Positions 1 through 10,415 of a DNA stretch of 64,000 nucleotides are shown here, piece after piece. Where the stretch lies: positions 183,464,796-183,528,795 of the forward strand of contig CP136068.1 of assembly GCA_032622095.1 (NCBI GenBank), written 5' to 3'. How positions within the stretch are numbered: the first letter of the stretch is position 1; every line of letters starts with the position of its first letter. Source of the stretch: Siphonodentalium dalli. Its lineage: Eukaryota; Mollusca; Scaphopoda; Gadilida; Siphonodentaliidae. The notes beneath the pieces were generated by a model. The model saw only the letters and a program-made list of their open reading frames with translations, did no database searches and was not told where the DNA came from. The position numbers and the translations under genes were made by a program.

Positions 1-1290
1 GTTCGGCACGGTATGAGAATTGTTTTTAATTTGACAATGGAATTTGCTAAATCATGGCATCCAGACTGGCATCAAGCTTTTCAATTGTTGGAAATGTTGA
101 GATCTGACAACCCCCCCCCCCCCCCCAGGTGGGAAATTTCCAAAGGTTTCTGGTAGCCATTTCAGTCCAAATTGTTTACCAAAAAAAAGAGGAATATATG
201 CAAATGTTGGTCTAAAAACTACAAATTATCCATTAATAAATTGTTGAAAAATCAAACTAGGAGAACCCTTGAACATTTTACCAAAGTTGGGGGGGAGGGG
301 TGAGACACCCCTGTTGTCACGTCCCCGTCTCAACCCATTGTACAAGGGCATCAATATTTCGTGGATTTATCCTTATATTGCAAATTTGAATACGACCGTT
401 TAGTTACTTTATCGTATGTAGGTGGGGACTGATTTCTCATTTTAATATATATTTACCATTTGAACGGACATGGTGCATTTGGACCACAATACTGGTGTAT
501 ATTGTAGTGGGGATAATACATGTCGCTAAAGACGCGAAATACGTCTACAAAATATAAGCATAATCAGAGCGAGTTTCAGCTGTTTTCTGTGTTTCGCAAA
601 GAAGTGAAGCAAACGCTCTTTATTCAATCGATATAATAAACAGACTACATTTTAACACATTTTATTGTTAAAAATTAAGTTTAACTTATCAACCTACCTC
701 CGGGTTTAGATCCCGACAAAAATCCCAATTCTTGGGATAAATATTCCCTTGCCTCGAAGGGCCGACCCTTCGATCTATTTAAAGATTCCAAATCAATGTT
801 ACCTAAATGTACTCCATCCGACCAGACGGTCCCCATATCATCAAGTTACAACAACAACATTTTTTCACAACAGGCTTTGTTATCAGAATCCATTAATTAC
901 AAACAAAATAATGGTAGCCGCTTTAACTATATTTGGTATAAAATTTCCCAAAACGTGTTATTTATCAACATGTTGTATCAACATGCGATTACAAAACGTG
1001 TACCGGTACGGGTAGCTACCCGTACGCGTACCCGTACCCGTACCGGTTTGAAATCGCAAACTCGCTACTAATGACGGTTGACAGACATGACAAACAATTA
1101 GTTTAAGCTGATAATAAACGCTCTGCTTTATAATTATTAGTGCTTATTTAAATCATTTGAGGACAACGGCACCTATTCCGTCCTATATATAAGCTAAGCT
1201 CATAATGGACGCTCTTTATTGCCCATATATGGCCCTTTAAGTCGCCTGCGGTCAACAATGCCTGGTGACAAACATTACATGCCGGAAAAT
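1..1290. other. Non-coding stretch, no gene seen
   Basis: No open frame here has protein-like composition or plausible splice sites. Visible local structure is a run of 16 C at 111-126, a G-rich patch near 290-300, and a compact near-palindrome built from CCGTAC/GTACGG steps at about 1000-1047. The short frames at 749-1071 show no domain and look like chance. Confidence 0.6.
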
Positions 1291-1310
1291 ATTGTCATCG
1301 CTGCACCTGA

Positions 1311-1593
1311 TACAGTACCAGTCAAAATAAGTGGTATATTAAGCGCGCTATTTTCGCGGCCAATATCGCAATAATATTGCAAGTGGAAACTTATAAGCGC
1401 GCCGCTTGCGATATTATTGCAATATTTTGCGCTTAATATTGCGACATCTTGCGCTAAAAATTGTGACATTAAAATCAAATTATTGCTTCTATATTGTCTA
1501 TTGCATAGAGACAATGTTTTAGATTTGTACATGTATATAATTATAGTTGTAAATGCTATATGAACACTAACATAAATATAACACTATCCGGTC
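1311..1593 (+). mobile_element. Truncated MITE, relative of the element at 56958-57466
   Basis: The left end TACAGTACCA and the following GCGCGC/TATTGCAATA-rich interior match the element at 56958-57466 through about 1593, where the similarity stops; the right terminal inverted repeat is missing. The copy is flanked by a 17-base direct repeat with one mismatch (1291-1307 and 1596-1612, ATTGYCATCGCTGCACC). No coding capacity. Confidence 0.6.
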
Positions 1594-1995
1594 ATATTGC
1601 CATCGCTGCACCGTTAATAACAATAAAGCCGACAAACGGGGCGCGAGTTTGTCGGAAATGTTTGATGAAAGAAGATTAGCGTGTCGTATTCGAAGATGTG
1701 CCTCAGGATATGGTCTCAATTTTGGCGTAATCGGACTTAAGTGTGATATATTTTTAAACGGGCCAAAATCGTGACAGATAAACACACAGACAACACTTGG
1801 CTTTTATGTAAATAAATGAGTTAATGAGTCATTTTTTATTTTCGTAATAACTACCATGTAGTTTACATCGTTCAAATAGCATGTGAGTGTATTTTGCTCT
1901 CATACATGGCTCAAATTCATGCATGTGTTGCTTATATTATATTGAGTATACGGAGATGGTCCCATAATTAGAGTACAGTACCCCTTTAAAACCAC
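1594..1995. other. Non-coding stretch
   Basis: No gene or repeat recognised between the truncated MITE and the extra copy of the LINE 5' end, apart from the 17-base flanking repeat at 1596-1612. Confidence 0.5.
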
Positions 1996-2699
1996 GTGAT
2001 GATTTGACCTCTAAATACGCCTAATAATGTTCGCTTTTGAATTTGTCCCGGTATCGAAATAGGTCGATAAATACTTGAACTGTCTTCGTATGAGCAGTAC
2101 ATAGCACAGAAAGACACATTGAAGTCATAAGCAATAGAAGGTGTTTGGGTCCCAAAAAAAAACAAAAAACAAAAAACAAAACCCATTTCCACGACATAGA
2201 ACAGAAAAACCGGTCCGTGTTAATCTATTCTTTATATAGTAGAAATAAATTTGCTTGACTTCTGTGCGAAAAATTGAAAACAAGCTGGAGAATATATGTG
2301 GTCATTGAAATAATTTTTTGTTCAAAGCATATGCAGCCGGTACGTGTATACATATCAATATTTCGTGAGTATGTGTGAACTATTTTATACCTCCTTCCAT
2401 ATTATGTAGACATATTTTGGAAGCTCGAATGAGGGATGTCCATTTAACAGTCAATTGTATATTGTGTACGGCACACAGGAGGTATCGTTACACATCTCTT
2501 GTATGAGAACAATTATATATGATCCTCATTTCGTGTTTCCACATTAATTCGACTCTATGCATTTCCTTACAAAACGCCGATGTATGCAAATTTGGATTCG
2601 ATAGTCTCATACATACATAATCAATAACCACCTGGCTGCGGGTCGGTCTGAACTACGCTCAATTGTAAATATTTAGTTCTCGATTCGGGACGCTTTATA
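1996..2699 (-). repeat. Extra copy of the LINE 5' region (704 bp direct repeat)
   Basis: This segment matches 8018-8721 at a constant offset of 6022 bases, and I saw no mismatch by eye, including identical A-run lengths. Read on the - strand it contains the LINE 5' UTR and the first 65 codons of ORF1; the frame then runs into unrelated sequence and stops after residue 68. It sits immediately downstream of the 3' end of the intact LINE in the same orientation, so the LINE is bracketed by long direct repeats. Either a head-to-tail second LINE lost its 3' part, or the repeat is a structural feature of the element. Confidence 0.85.
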
Positions 2700-3079
2700 T
2701 ATAATCCTTTATTTCCTCCATGTAATGGAGAGCTTAGAATAAATGTATACAAATAACGATACAAATGAACAATAACACAAGAAAGAATACATCATGTGAG
2801 TATGTACAGTAAGTCAATCAGAGAAGGACATTCATGATAATTATATCTACGGTTGTAATTTTATCAATTATGCAATAATATATTGTGAGAATTCAGGCAC
2901 AAGTGTATAAACGATGTACCTTTTTAGCACGAGAGTATATGGGGTTTCGGAATATTGGGATAAGATGCAATAAGATGCTATATTGACAAAACTAAATCGA
3001 TGATACGCACCATAATAAATTGTAGTTGGGATACTCGGACGGGTGCATGCATTATTTGCACTACATTGCTATAATACAA

Positions 3080-6000
3080 TCATGGAATAATAGGTATGAT
3101 ATCATCAGATGCCCGGAGCAGCTCGTGATAATCGTTCCACATGCGGAGCGTACTCCTTGTTATAAATATAATAAATTTGTTAATATCTGTTATTTTTTCC
3201 CGAACATGTGGTGGGATGCATGACAGAAGTATCATCATCTGTTCGTAGGTGGTGAGCTTGTCAATTTCTATGAAGCAAGGGATGTCAAAACGTTCAAGAA
3301 GTGTGAACCACATGTCGTTCCTTGCCGCAGATATTTCTGGACAGACAATGATGCTGTGTTCAACTTTGTTGCTGTATTGTTTATTATAGAGCAAACACTT
3401 TCCGTTTTCGGGAATCACGGATTTTGCTAAGAGCTTCGCTATTTCAAGGAATTGAACTTTGTATTGTGGATAAGCTCTACATGTGAACCATAACGGCGAA
3501 ACAGCCAGTGAGCTGTAGCTATCTGAAAAGTGTTGAAGTGTACTTTCTCTATGAAGACGCGCTTTCCATGCCGCTTCCTGGAAGTGTGATACTCCCTGGC
3601 AGACTAGCTGCTTCCATGCTTCCTTCGATGGGAAATTCTCGTTTTCAACGAAGGCAATTAAATGTGATTTGAGATTGTATTTCTCTAAGATTAAAATTAT
3701 ATCTGATATAAATGAATGCTCGCTTAAAGCGTCCCCTCTGATGGCGGTGTCTAAACGACACATGAAAATTTCTTTTGAAGATTTGATCAGGGATGTTCTA
3801 CAAAGACTTCCGAGTAGTACGAGTTTGCGTTTGTCAATGAGGGCCGTAATGGGGAATGTGCCTAGGAGGCCCAGTACAACATCAGTTCGGGTCCTATATG
3901 GGAGCCCTTGAATTTGTTTTAGGCAAAATCGATGGGTTTTTTCCAATGAATTTTCGTTCGTTGTGGATATGCCGCAAAGAAATTCGCTCCCATATAGGCC
4001 TCTTGGTAAGACAATTGTGTTATATAACAGGTTTGAACTAAGTGGAGTTATTCCCCCAGCATACATACCCGCATTGCTCAGCATGAAATATGATGCTCTA
4101 AGTTTCTGACAAATGTGATTAGTGAGGTTGTTCATCTGATCCTTGTTATTGAGAGGAATACCAAGATGAGTAACTTGGTTCGACTCATGGATAGGTTTTC
4201 CATTTATAAGCCACGATTTTGTACTTCGAGATGTTTGAACGGATGTGCGCTCATTGAACACTATTACTTTACATTTGTCTTGGTTATATTTGAATCTCCA
4301 TTTTTGGCTGAATGTACTACATATGTTACACAATAGTTGTAGACCCGGAGCGGTTAAAGTCAGTAGAGTCATGTCATCTGCTTGGGTTGGTGAGGTACAA
4401 GATGAGGGGCCAAAGCGCAAGCCATGTTTGCTCTGTTCAAGAGTGTGTAAAAGGTCGTCTATGAATATCATATAGAACAGAGGGGACAATATACTACCCT
4501 GTCTGGTTCCCTGTTGTATGTCGAAAAGGCGAGAAACACAGCCATTGAACCGGACAGAGCACTTTAATCCACATAAGAGGGAGTTGATGATGTGCCAAAT
4601 TTTCCCTTGGAAGCCATGCTGATATAGTTTGAGAAGAAGTCCGTTAGTCCAAACCGTATCAAAGGCTTTATGGACATCTAAGAAACATGCAAATAAAGTA
4701 CTATGATTTTCGGCTGTGAACGATATTGATTCATGTATTATAAATGAGGAGTTTAAACAGCTAATTCCTTTTTGGAAACCATGTTGAAGAGGGTGCACTT
4801 TCATGAGTTGGGGGGTATTGGTTTCAAGGCGCACGAGAATTATTTTCTCAAATATCTTGTATAGGATAGGAAGCAATGTGATGGCGCGGTAACTGTCAAA
4901 CTGATTTTTGGGTTTGTTTCCTCCTTTATATAGAGGAATTATCATGCCGACTTTTGCTTGTGCGGGTACGTGATTGAATTTTAGCATTTTCGACAGGAGC
5001 CTAACTATTGAGAGCTGGAGGAAATCACCACCATGTACAATGTGCTCATAACACAATGAATCGTATCCGGGAGCTTTGCCTTTTTTGGCGGATTTCAGTA
5101 CGTTTTTAAGCTCTTCTAAAGAAATTTCATAGCATAGTTCGGTATCAAGGTCTGATGTTTCGAGAAGCTGCGATAGTTCTTCGACTTGGTTATTGACATA
5201 TGTATGGTGGTTTTCGTCGAAGTCATCGCTGACTAATGGGGAATAGAGGTTTTCAAAGTAAGATGCCCATGCTTGTATCACGTCACTTGGTTCTCTTAGT
5301 GTGGAACTATTTACTTCAAATAGATAATTTGACGTGATACCTCTATCGGAGCGTCTTTTATTGAAGATTCTAAAAAAGGCGTTAATATCCATTTCTGCTA
5401 ACCTATCAAGACGATCATCAAGTTGTTGGATGTGTTTTTCATTTGATTTCCGAAATTCACGACGAAATAAACATTTAGATTCCTTGTATGCTCGGTATGC
5501 AGGGTGTGACTGATCCCGAGGTCTGGCATAAGAAATCCACTCACGTCGCCTCAGGACCATTTCGTTGTGGAGCTCCTTCAGAACATCATTCCAAAATGGT
5601 CTGAGGTGACGATTGAATTTCTTGGGTGGAATTGATATGCGAGCTGCGTCTGATACAATTGTGACTATTTCGTTGTAATACGCATCTATTTCGTTTTTGT
5701 TATTAATTGTACGAAATTCTAAGTTGTTGTGTATATAGAGCTGATATGCATCTATGGAATGAGCGGAATGTATGGCACGTTTCCAGTCTGTCTTTGGCAT
5801 GGGTGTAGTTCTACTAGTTGACGTTGCACTATCATATAGGATTTTCAAAAATATGGGGCGATGATTTGATACATTGGTGGCAGAGTCGTCCAGGACTTCA
5901 ATGTGCTCAACTCTGTGAAGTTCCGCGGAGGGTATAAGGATATGATCAATGATCGTACCCGGGCCACCGTCCGCGGGGACAAATGTGGTCTTGACACCTA

Positions 6001-6583
6001 TAGATTCTGATGTGCAGTGCACAGATGATAATTTTACCATATCTAGCAGTTGTGCAAACGCTCTATTCCTCGCGTCGTGCTTTTCAAGGTTTCCATTGAA
6101 ATCTCCCATCAGCATTAAATGGCCAAGGGATTTGAATATGGACATTAAATCATTCAGTTTTTGTATATATTCCTCATAGTGTTTTGTCGTGTAATTTGTT
6201 GAGGGTAGGTATACTTGAAAAATATATAAGAAGACGCCTGGTCCCAGTTGAAGTTGTATACCGCATATTCTATCGTCATCAATGTCAAGAACGGTTACTC
6301 TATCACTAATAGATTTCTTCCACATCAAGCATACACCGCCCTTGTATCTCCCCCTCTGAAATGGCAATCGTTGGGAGGAGTCACACACTGCATGATGAGT
6401 ATACAAGTCGTTTACAAGCTCAAGAAAGTGAACGTTATGTGAGTGAAGCCAATGTTCGGCTATTCCACATATATCGAGATCATGATCAGACAATAATGTA
6501 TTCAGGTATGCGCTACTAGACATCAGGCCGGTACAGTTCCACGTAGCTATGTTTAACATGGTTATCAGTATCAGGTGAAACAA
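3080..6583 (-). CDS. LINE ORF2: AP endonuclease / reverse transcriptase, 1167 aa
   Basis: The protein nicks target DNA and copies the element RNA at the nick. The N-terminal endonuclease-exonuclease-phosphatase domain (about 1-250) shows WNCTGL (15), AEHW (42), GDFNG (160), IIDHILIP (211) and SNHRP (239); most relatives have SDH at the last site. The reverse transcriptase (about 490-815) shows GKAPGYDSL (502), YRAITLLP (565), FLDVHKAFDTVW (634; metal-binding Asp), TRQGSILSP (693), the catalytic QADD (734, where FADD or YADD is usual) and HLGIPL (806). Near the C-terminus, C-x19-H-x4-CP (1063-1092) resembles the gag-knuckle-like motif of CR1-type LINEs, with the second Cys of the usual CxxC replaced by Tyr. 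The frame is uninterrupted; the start used is the first Met, 122 bases after ORF1. Confidence 0.93.
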   Translation of the reverse strand: MFHLILITMLNIATWNCTGLMSSSAYLNTLLSDHDLDICGIAEHWLHSHNVHFLELVNDLYTHHAVCDSSQRLPFQRGRYKGGVCLMWKKSISDRVTVLDIDDDRICGIQLQLGPGVFLYIFQVYLPSTNYTTKHYEEYIQKLNDLMSIFKSLGHLMLMGDFNGNLEKHDARNRAFAQLLDMVKLSSVHCTSESIGVKTTFVPADGGPGTIIDHILIPSAELHRVEHIEVLDDSATNVSNHRPIFLKILYDSATSTSRTTPMPKTDWKRAIHSAHSIDAYQLYIHNNLEFRTINNKNEIDAYYNEIVTIVSDAARISIPPKKFNRHLRPFWNDVLKELHNEMVLRRREWISYARPRDQSHPAYRAYKESKCLFRREFRKSNEKHIQQLDDRLDRLAEMDINAFFRIFNKRRSDRGITSNYLFEVNSSTLREPSDVIQAWASYFENLYSPLVSDDFDENHHTYVNNQVEELSQLLETSDLDTELCYEISLEELKNVLKSAKKGKAPGYDSLCYEHIVHGGDFLQLSIVRLLSKMLKFNHVPAQAKVGMIIPLYKGGNKPKNQFDSYRAITLLPILYKIFEKIILVRLETNTPQLMKVHPLQHGFQKGISCLNSSFIIHESISFTAENHSTLFACFLDVHKAFDTVWTNGLLLKLYQHGFQGKIWHIINSLLCGLKCSVRFNGCVSRLFDIQQGTRQGSILSPLFYMIFIDDLLHTLEQSKHGLRFGPSSCTSPTQADDMTLLTLTAPGLQLLCNICSTFSQKWRFKYNQDKCKVIVFNERTSVQTSRSTKSWLINGKPIHESNQVTHLGIPLNNKDQMNNLTNHICQKLRASYFMLSNAGMYAGGITPLSSNLLYNTIVLPRGLYGSEFLCGISTTNENSLEKTHRFCLKQIQGLPYRTRTDVVLGLLGTFPITALIDKRKLVLLGSLCRTSLIKSSKEIFMCRLDTAIRGDALSEHSFISDIILILEKYNLKSHLIAFVENENFPSKEAWKQLVCQGVSHFQEAAWKARLHRESTLQHFSDSYSSLAVSPLWFTCRAYPQYKVQFLEIAKLLAKSVIPENGKCLLYNKQYSNKVEHSIIVCPEISAARNDMWFTLLERFDIPCFIEIDKLTTYEQMMILLSCIPPHVREKITDINKFIIFITRSTLRMWNDYHELLRASDDIIPIIP

Positions 6584-6705
6584 CGTTAGACATAGAATGC
6601 AGAAGAATAATACATATAGGATAGAATTAGTTCAACAGATAACGGATGTGCAAGGCAAAGTGATAAATTTGGCATATACGGGAGGTTAGCAATATGCACG
6701 ACACG

Positions 6706-8214
6706 TTATAGCTGTTTTCTCGCAATGAAGTCTTCATATGGTACCCAGTCTGAACAGGTAATATATCGGGGCCAACAGTCCGGACCTTTGCAGAAGGCAG
6801 CATCTGAGCACTGAACATTAATACGGGCAGTTCTCGTACCATCTTTTCTGAGTCCGAATAGGTGAACAATGGAGAATTTCACCTTTTGGTCGAATAGTAT
6901 ATTGGCAATGATTTCTGCACTATAGTCTGCTGGAATATTTCCAACAAAAAGTCTGGTTGTTTGAATGGGGTGCTGATTCCGTGTTCTGTACACGTCATGA
7001 TTGTCGTGTGTACCAGAGGAATAAGCGTTTCTGTTCTGCCCGTTTGAGTTTGAGTTACTGTTGTGAGGTGTTGTGTTACGATGCTGGTAATTAGAGTTAT
7101 TGCTCTTTGATCGGTTATCGTACTCGTCAACGTCATCAGATATCACACTGTAAATATCACCATTTAGGGTTGGCCTGTGTGGATCGGGATATGTGTTTCG
7201 CGTCATATTACGGAATTCTTCTCTTAGTTCATCTAGCGCATGGTACATGTCTGTGAAGAGCTCGTCGTCTGGATGAGGATTTTGTTGAGAAGATGACTGG
7301 GCATCGACACACACTTGAACAGCCTCCAACATTTCGTTACGGAAATCATCTAAATGACAGCACAAACATCGACCAAACTCAATTATAGTTTCTTTTAGTG
7401 AGTCGAAGTGTTCAGTTTCTTGGAATTCAGACTTGTCTGCCATGCGTCTGTAGTTGTCCTTCAGTGTACCAATTGAACCACTATTTCGATTCACTGTTTT
7501 AACTAATCCTTGTGCTTTTTCAATTGTTTCTACTATATCGCTTTCCAATGTTAGAATTTGGGCACGCAGATTTGTTAAGCCGTCACGCTTTTCATCTAAG
7601 CAGCGCTGCATTTTAGAATCATTATTTTCCATTTTTTGCGAATTTTGAGTTACAATTTCACTCACTTCGAACAATGTTTGCTTGATCTCAATCAGCTCGG
7701 ATTCAACATCATCATGTTCCGTCGATTTTTTGGCGTCAATTTTTGTCTCAATACTAACAATTTGCCGATCCAACTTAGTTATTGAATTTTCCACAGAAGA
7801 CAATTTTCCAAGGATCAGGACGGTGACTTCCTGACTTTGCTTTAGGATGGCAATGATGTCTGAACGGAATTCATCGTTGCATTTTGAATCTTTAGAGTTT
7901 ACGGCAGTGGTAGCTGCAGTAATATCAATGTGTTTTGATGACGGAAGTGAATTATTTTTCCTGCTGCTTATTAATTCTGTTAGTGATGTGGAACTGTCTA
8001 CCAGAAACAACAGCAGAGTGATGATTTGACCTCTAAATACGCCTAATAATGTTCGCTTTTGAATTTGTCCCGGTATCGAAATAGGTCGATAAATACTTGA
8101 ACTGTCTTCGTATGAGCAGTACATAGCACAGAAAGACACATTGAAGTCATAAGCAATAGAAGGTGTTTGGGTCCCAAAAAAAAACAAAAAACAAAAAACA
8201 AAACCCATTTCCAC
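6706..8214 (-). CDS. LINE ORF1: coiled-coil / RRM-like nucleic-acid-binding protein, 502 aa
   Basis: ORF1 proteins bind the element RNA to form the retrotransposition particle. Here a hydrophobic, F-rich N-terminus (1-72) is followed by a long heptad-like, Glu/Lys/Ile-rich region likely to form a coiled coil (about 115-260), an Asn/Ser-rich linker (about 360-415) and a C-terminal RRM-like fold beginning TTRLFVGNIP (419), with a later RTARINVQCSDAAF segment. The first 65 codons lie inside the 704-bp direct repeat, and their odd composition (MEMGFVFCFLFFFG) comes from an A/C-rich tract. The true start may therefore be internal, with the N-terminal part a by-product of an open leader. ORF2 follows downstream, as in other two-ORF LINEs. 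Confidence 0.8.
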   Translation of the reverse strand: MEMGFVFCFLFFFGTQTPSIAYDFNVSFCAMYCSYEDSSSIYRPISIPGQIQKRTLLGVFRGQIITLLLFLVDSSTSLTELISSRKNNSLPSSKHIDITAATTAVNSKDSKCNDEFRSDIIAILKQSQEVTVLILGKLSSVENSITKLDRQIVSIETKIDAKKSTEHDDVESELIEIKQTLFEVSEIVTQNSQKMENNDSKMQRCLDEKRDGLTNLRAQILTLESDIVETIEKAQGLVKTVNRNSGSIGTLKDNYRRMADKSEFQETEHFDSLKETIIEFGRCLCCHLDDFRNEMLEAVQVCVDAQSSSQQNPHPDDELFTDMYHALDELREEFRNMTRNTYPDPHRPTLNGDIYSVISDDVDEYDNRSKSNNSNYQHRNTTPHNSNSNSNGQNRNAYSSGTHDNHDVYRTRNQHPIQTTRLFVGNIPADYSAEIIANILFDQKVKFSIVHLFGLRKDGTRTARINVQCSDAAFCKGPDCWPRYITCSDWVPYEDFIARKQL

Positions 8215-8721
8215 GACATAGAACAGAAAAACCGGTCCGTGTTAATCTATTCTTTATATAGTAGAAATAAATTTGCTTGACTTCTGTGCGAAAAATTGAA
8301 AACAAGCTGGAGAATATATGTGGTCATTGAAATAATTTTTTGTTCAAAGCATATGCAGCCGGTACGTGTATACATATCAATATTTCGTGAGTATGTGTGA
8401 ACTATTTTATACCTCCTTCCATATTATGTAGACATATTTTGGAAGCTCGAATGAGGGATGTCCATTTAACAGTCAATTGTATATTGTGTACGGCACACAG
8501 GAGGTATCGTTACACATCTCTTGTATGAGAACAATTATATATGATCCTCATTTCGTGTTTCCACATTAATTCGACTCTATGCATTTCCTTACAAAACGCC
8601 GATGTATGCAAATTTGGATTCGATAGTCTCATACATACATAATCAATAACCACCTGGCTGCGGGTCGGTCTGAACTACGCTCAATTGTAAATATTTAGTT
8701 CTCGATTCGGGACGCTTTATA
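8018..8721 (-). repeat. LINE 5' region, second member of the 704-bp direct repeat
   Basis: Contains the 507-base 5' UTR and the first 65 codons of ORF1. The left-hand partner is 1996-2699. On the - strand the repeat begins TATAAAGCGTCCCG, so the element starts with a TATA-like string at its very edge; an internal promoter is expected in a LINE leader, but none can be proved here. Confidence 0.85.
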
Positions 8722-9088
8722 CGCAAACTTGATAAATTTCATACGCTCCCGAAACAGTAGTTAGCTTTTTATTTGTGGAAGATTAATTAACTTTCCTTGT
8801 TATCTAGCACACAGCCCGTAGGCCCCGTACATACTGGCGTTACTATTATATGATTGAGAAAGATATTGATTTCGCAGACAGAACATAGTCATTTATAATG
8901 TGTTGTTGCTATTATATGGGCCACATTCAAAGAGTAGTTTTGCCAATGTGTGCGGTTAGCGTGCACTTTAATCTTTTGAACAGTTTGACCTTTTTGTTTA
9001 AAATAAAAAGTTGTTTTTAGATTGAATTCCTTGCTAATTGTTTTTAACAAAATTTTGAAAAAAAAGGAAACTAACGTCGTTCTAACAG
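8722..9088. other. Intron-like DNA upstream of the lectin exon
   Basis: AT-rich sequence without a recognisable exon. It ends in a pyrimidine-containing stretch and the AG acceptor at 9087-9088. The first half of the lectin domain is absent here and was not found anywhere to the left, so the intron probably extends past the LINE and the window edge. Confidence 0.5.
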
Positions 9089-9343
9089 CTGACTCAATTC
9101 ATCCCCATGTTTACTCGCATATAGCTATCGACCAGCCTGTACTGGGACTACGCTATGTTAATGGATGGTGGCACTGGATCGACGGCACCACGGAGGTGCC
9201 CATGACAACAGGGAGGGCGATATGGAGCGGGAGCGAACCGGCGACAGATAAATGCGTGTTCTCATTAAGCCTCGATTCTCAACCGAACTGGATCGGCTAT
9301 GTTTGTTCAAATAACATATACCGCATCATATGTGAGAAAGAAG
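9089..9343 (+). CDS. Gene A: internal exon, second half of a C-type lectin domain
   Basis: An 85-codon exon with AG at 9087-9088 and donor AAG/GTACGA at 9344; both borders are phase 1, the usual phase for shuffled CTLD exons. The peptide carries the C-terminal CTLD signature: WWHWIDG, IWSGSEP, then Cys, NWIGYVC and YRIICE. In calcium-dependent lectins the EPN and WND motifs bind sugar; here EPN is EPA and WND is WIG, so classical calcium-dependent sugar binding is not expected. The role is inferred: an extracellular recognition domain. The next exon found encodes a PAN-like domain and the stop codon (10416-10708). The N-terminal half, signal peptide and promoter lie outside the window, and the intact LINE lies in the presumed upstream intron. 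Confidence 0.82.
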
Positions 9344-10070
9344 GTACGACTGCCCGGAATAAAGACAGGAATTATGCACTGAATAGAACAATTCCGTCCG
9401 GTGTGCACACAATATGTAGAGCGATAAACTATAAACAAAAAAAAGACGCAGTTCTATATTTATTACAAAAACAACCCAAAAAATCACCCCCAAAATTTTC
9501 CCCATAAAAATTCGGTTACCTTTTAATAATTTTGTTATAGCAAACTTACGAAAGCGGCTTTGTTTAAGTAACATAACTATACCACATCATATGTGAGAAA
9601 GAATTTACGTACTACCTGGAATAAAGAAAGGAATTACTCACTTAATTGAATAATTCCTCCCGGTGCGTACTGAATAATTAGAGCAGTAAACTCTAAACCA
9701 ACCAAAGACGCGGTTCTATATTTATTACAAACACCCAAAAGAAACACTTCAACAAATTTGCCGATCGATATTCGGTTGCCTTGCAATAATAGTGTTACAG
9801 CAAACTTATGAAAGCGGCTTTGTTTGTTTAAGTAACATAATACATAATAAGAAGTACGTACTGCCTGGAAAAAAACGATAGAAATTACGCACTGAATTGA
9901 ATAATTCCTCACGGTGCGTACACAATATATAGAGCGGTAAACTCTAAACAAACCAAAGACGCGGTTCTATATTTATTACAAACACCCCCCAAAAAAACCC
10001 CAAAATATTCCCGATCGATAATCGTTCGTTGCCTTGCAATAATTTTGATATAGCAACCTTATGAAATTTT
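9311..10070. repeat. About 255-bp tandem repeat that includes the lectin exon end
   Basis: Three imperfect units begin near 9311, 9570 and 9836. Each contains the string around TGTGAGAAAGAA (exon tail plus donor region in unit 1), then GTACTGCCTGGAATAAAG, a stretch around GCGGTTCTATATTTATTACAA, and GAAAGCGGCTTTGTTT. Unit 1 is anchored on the real exon end. In unit 2 the donor GT is lost (GAATTTACG) and in unit 3 a GTACGT donor-like string is present without the exon body. The array fills much of the intron between the two gene A exons. Confidence 0.85.
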
Positions 10071-10415
10071 CGTTGCGTATCTTTGAGCATGATTCTAGGA
10101 TGGACCTGGAAAAACAAATATTACCACATAGGTCTGAATTAAGAATACAAGAGTGGGTGTTTAATGGCGTCAAATCGGCGGCAATAATTAATATGTACAC
10201 CTAAATATTTCATTTGTTTTCGTTTGTTGTGGAATTTATGTCACTCCTTTATCCTTGGTTCGTGACGTATTGCAGCAATGGGGTACCCACCTAATGATAC
10301 CGACCACGTGTATTGATTTTAGATTAATATCAAAATCGATGAATATTAACTTGTTATTTGAACGAAGTTAATTTCGAACCGTTTCTGCTTACTCTATATA
10401 TATATCTGTTCACAG
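10071..10415. other. Intron remainder of gene A
   Basis: No exon recognised. It ends with a TATATATCTGTTCACAG acceptor just before the PAN-like exon. Confidence 0.5.

Larger units (their letters stand above)
2700..8721 (-). mobile_element. Near-intact non-LTR retrotransposon (LINE) with ORF1 and ORF2
   Basis: On the - strand the order is 5' UTR (8721-8215), ORF1 (8214-6706), a 122-base spacer, ORF2 (6583-3080) and a 3' UTR of about 380 bases. An AATAAA lies close to the 3' end (reverse complement near 2707-2714), followed directly by the second copy of the 5' region. Both ORFs are open throughout. The endonuclease/reverse transcriptase layout without an RNase H domain, and the Cys/His motif near the ORF2 C-terminus, fit the CR1/L2/jockey-like broad group; the exact clade cannot be set by eye. 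Open frames and the identical 704-bp repeats argue for a young insertion. Confidence 0.85.

Noticed and set aside
749-1071. Overlapping frames of about 90 codons
   Set aside because: No domain, no splice context, and they run into a CCGTAC-rich palindrome.
1996-8721. LTR retrotransposon or retroviral interpretation of the 704-bp direct repeats
   Set aside because: The enclosed genes are a LINE endonuclease/reverse transcriptase and a LINE ORF1; no gag, protease, RNase H or integrase, and the repeat contains coding sequence of ORF1.
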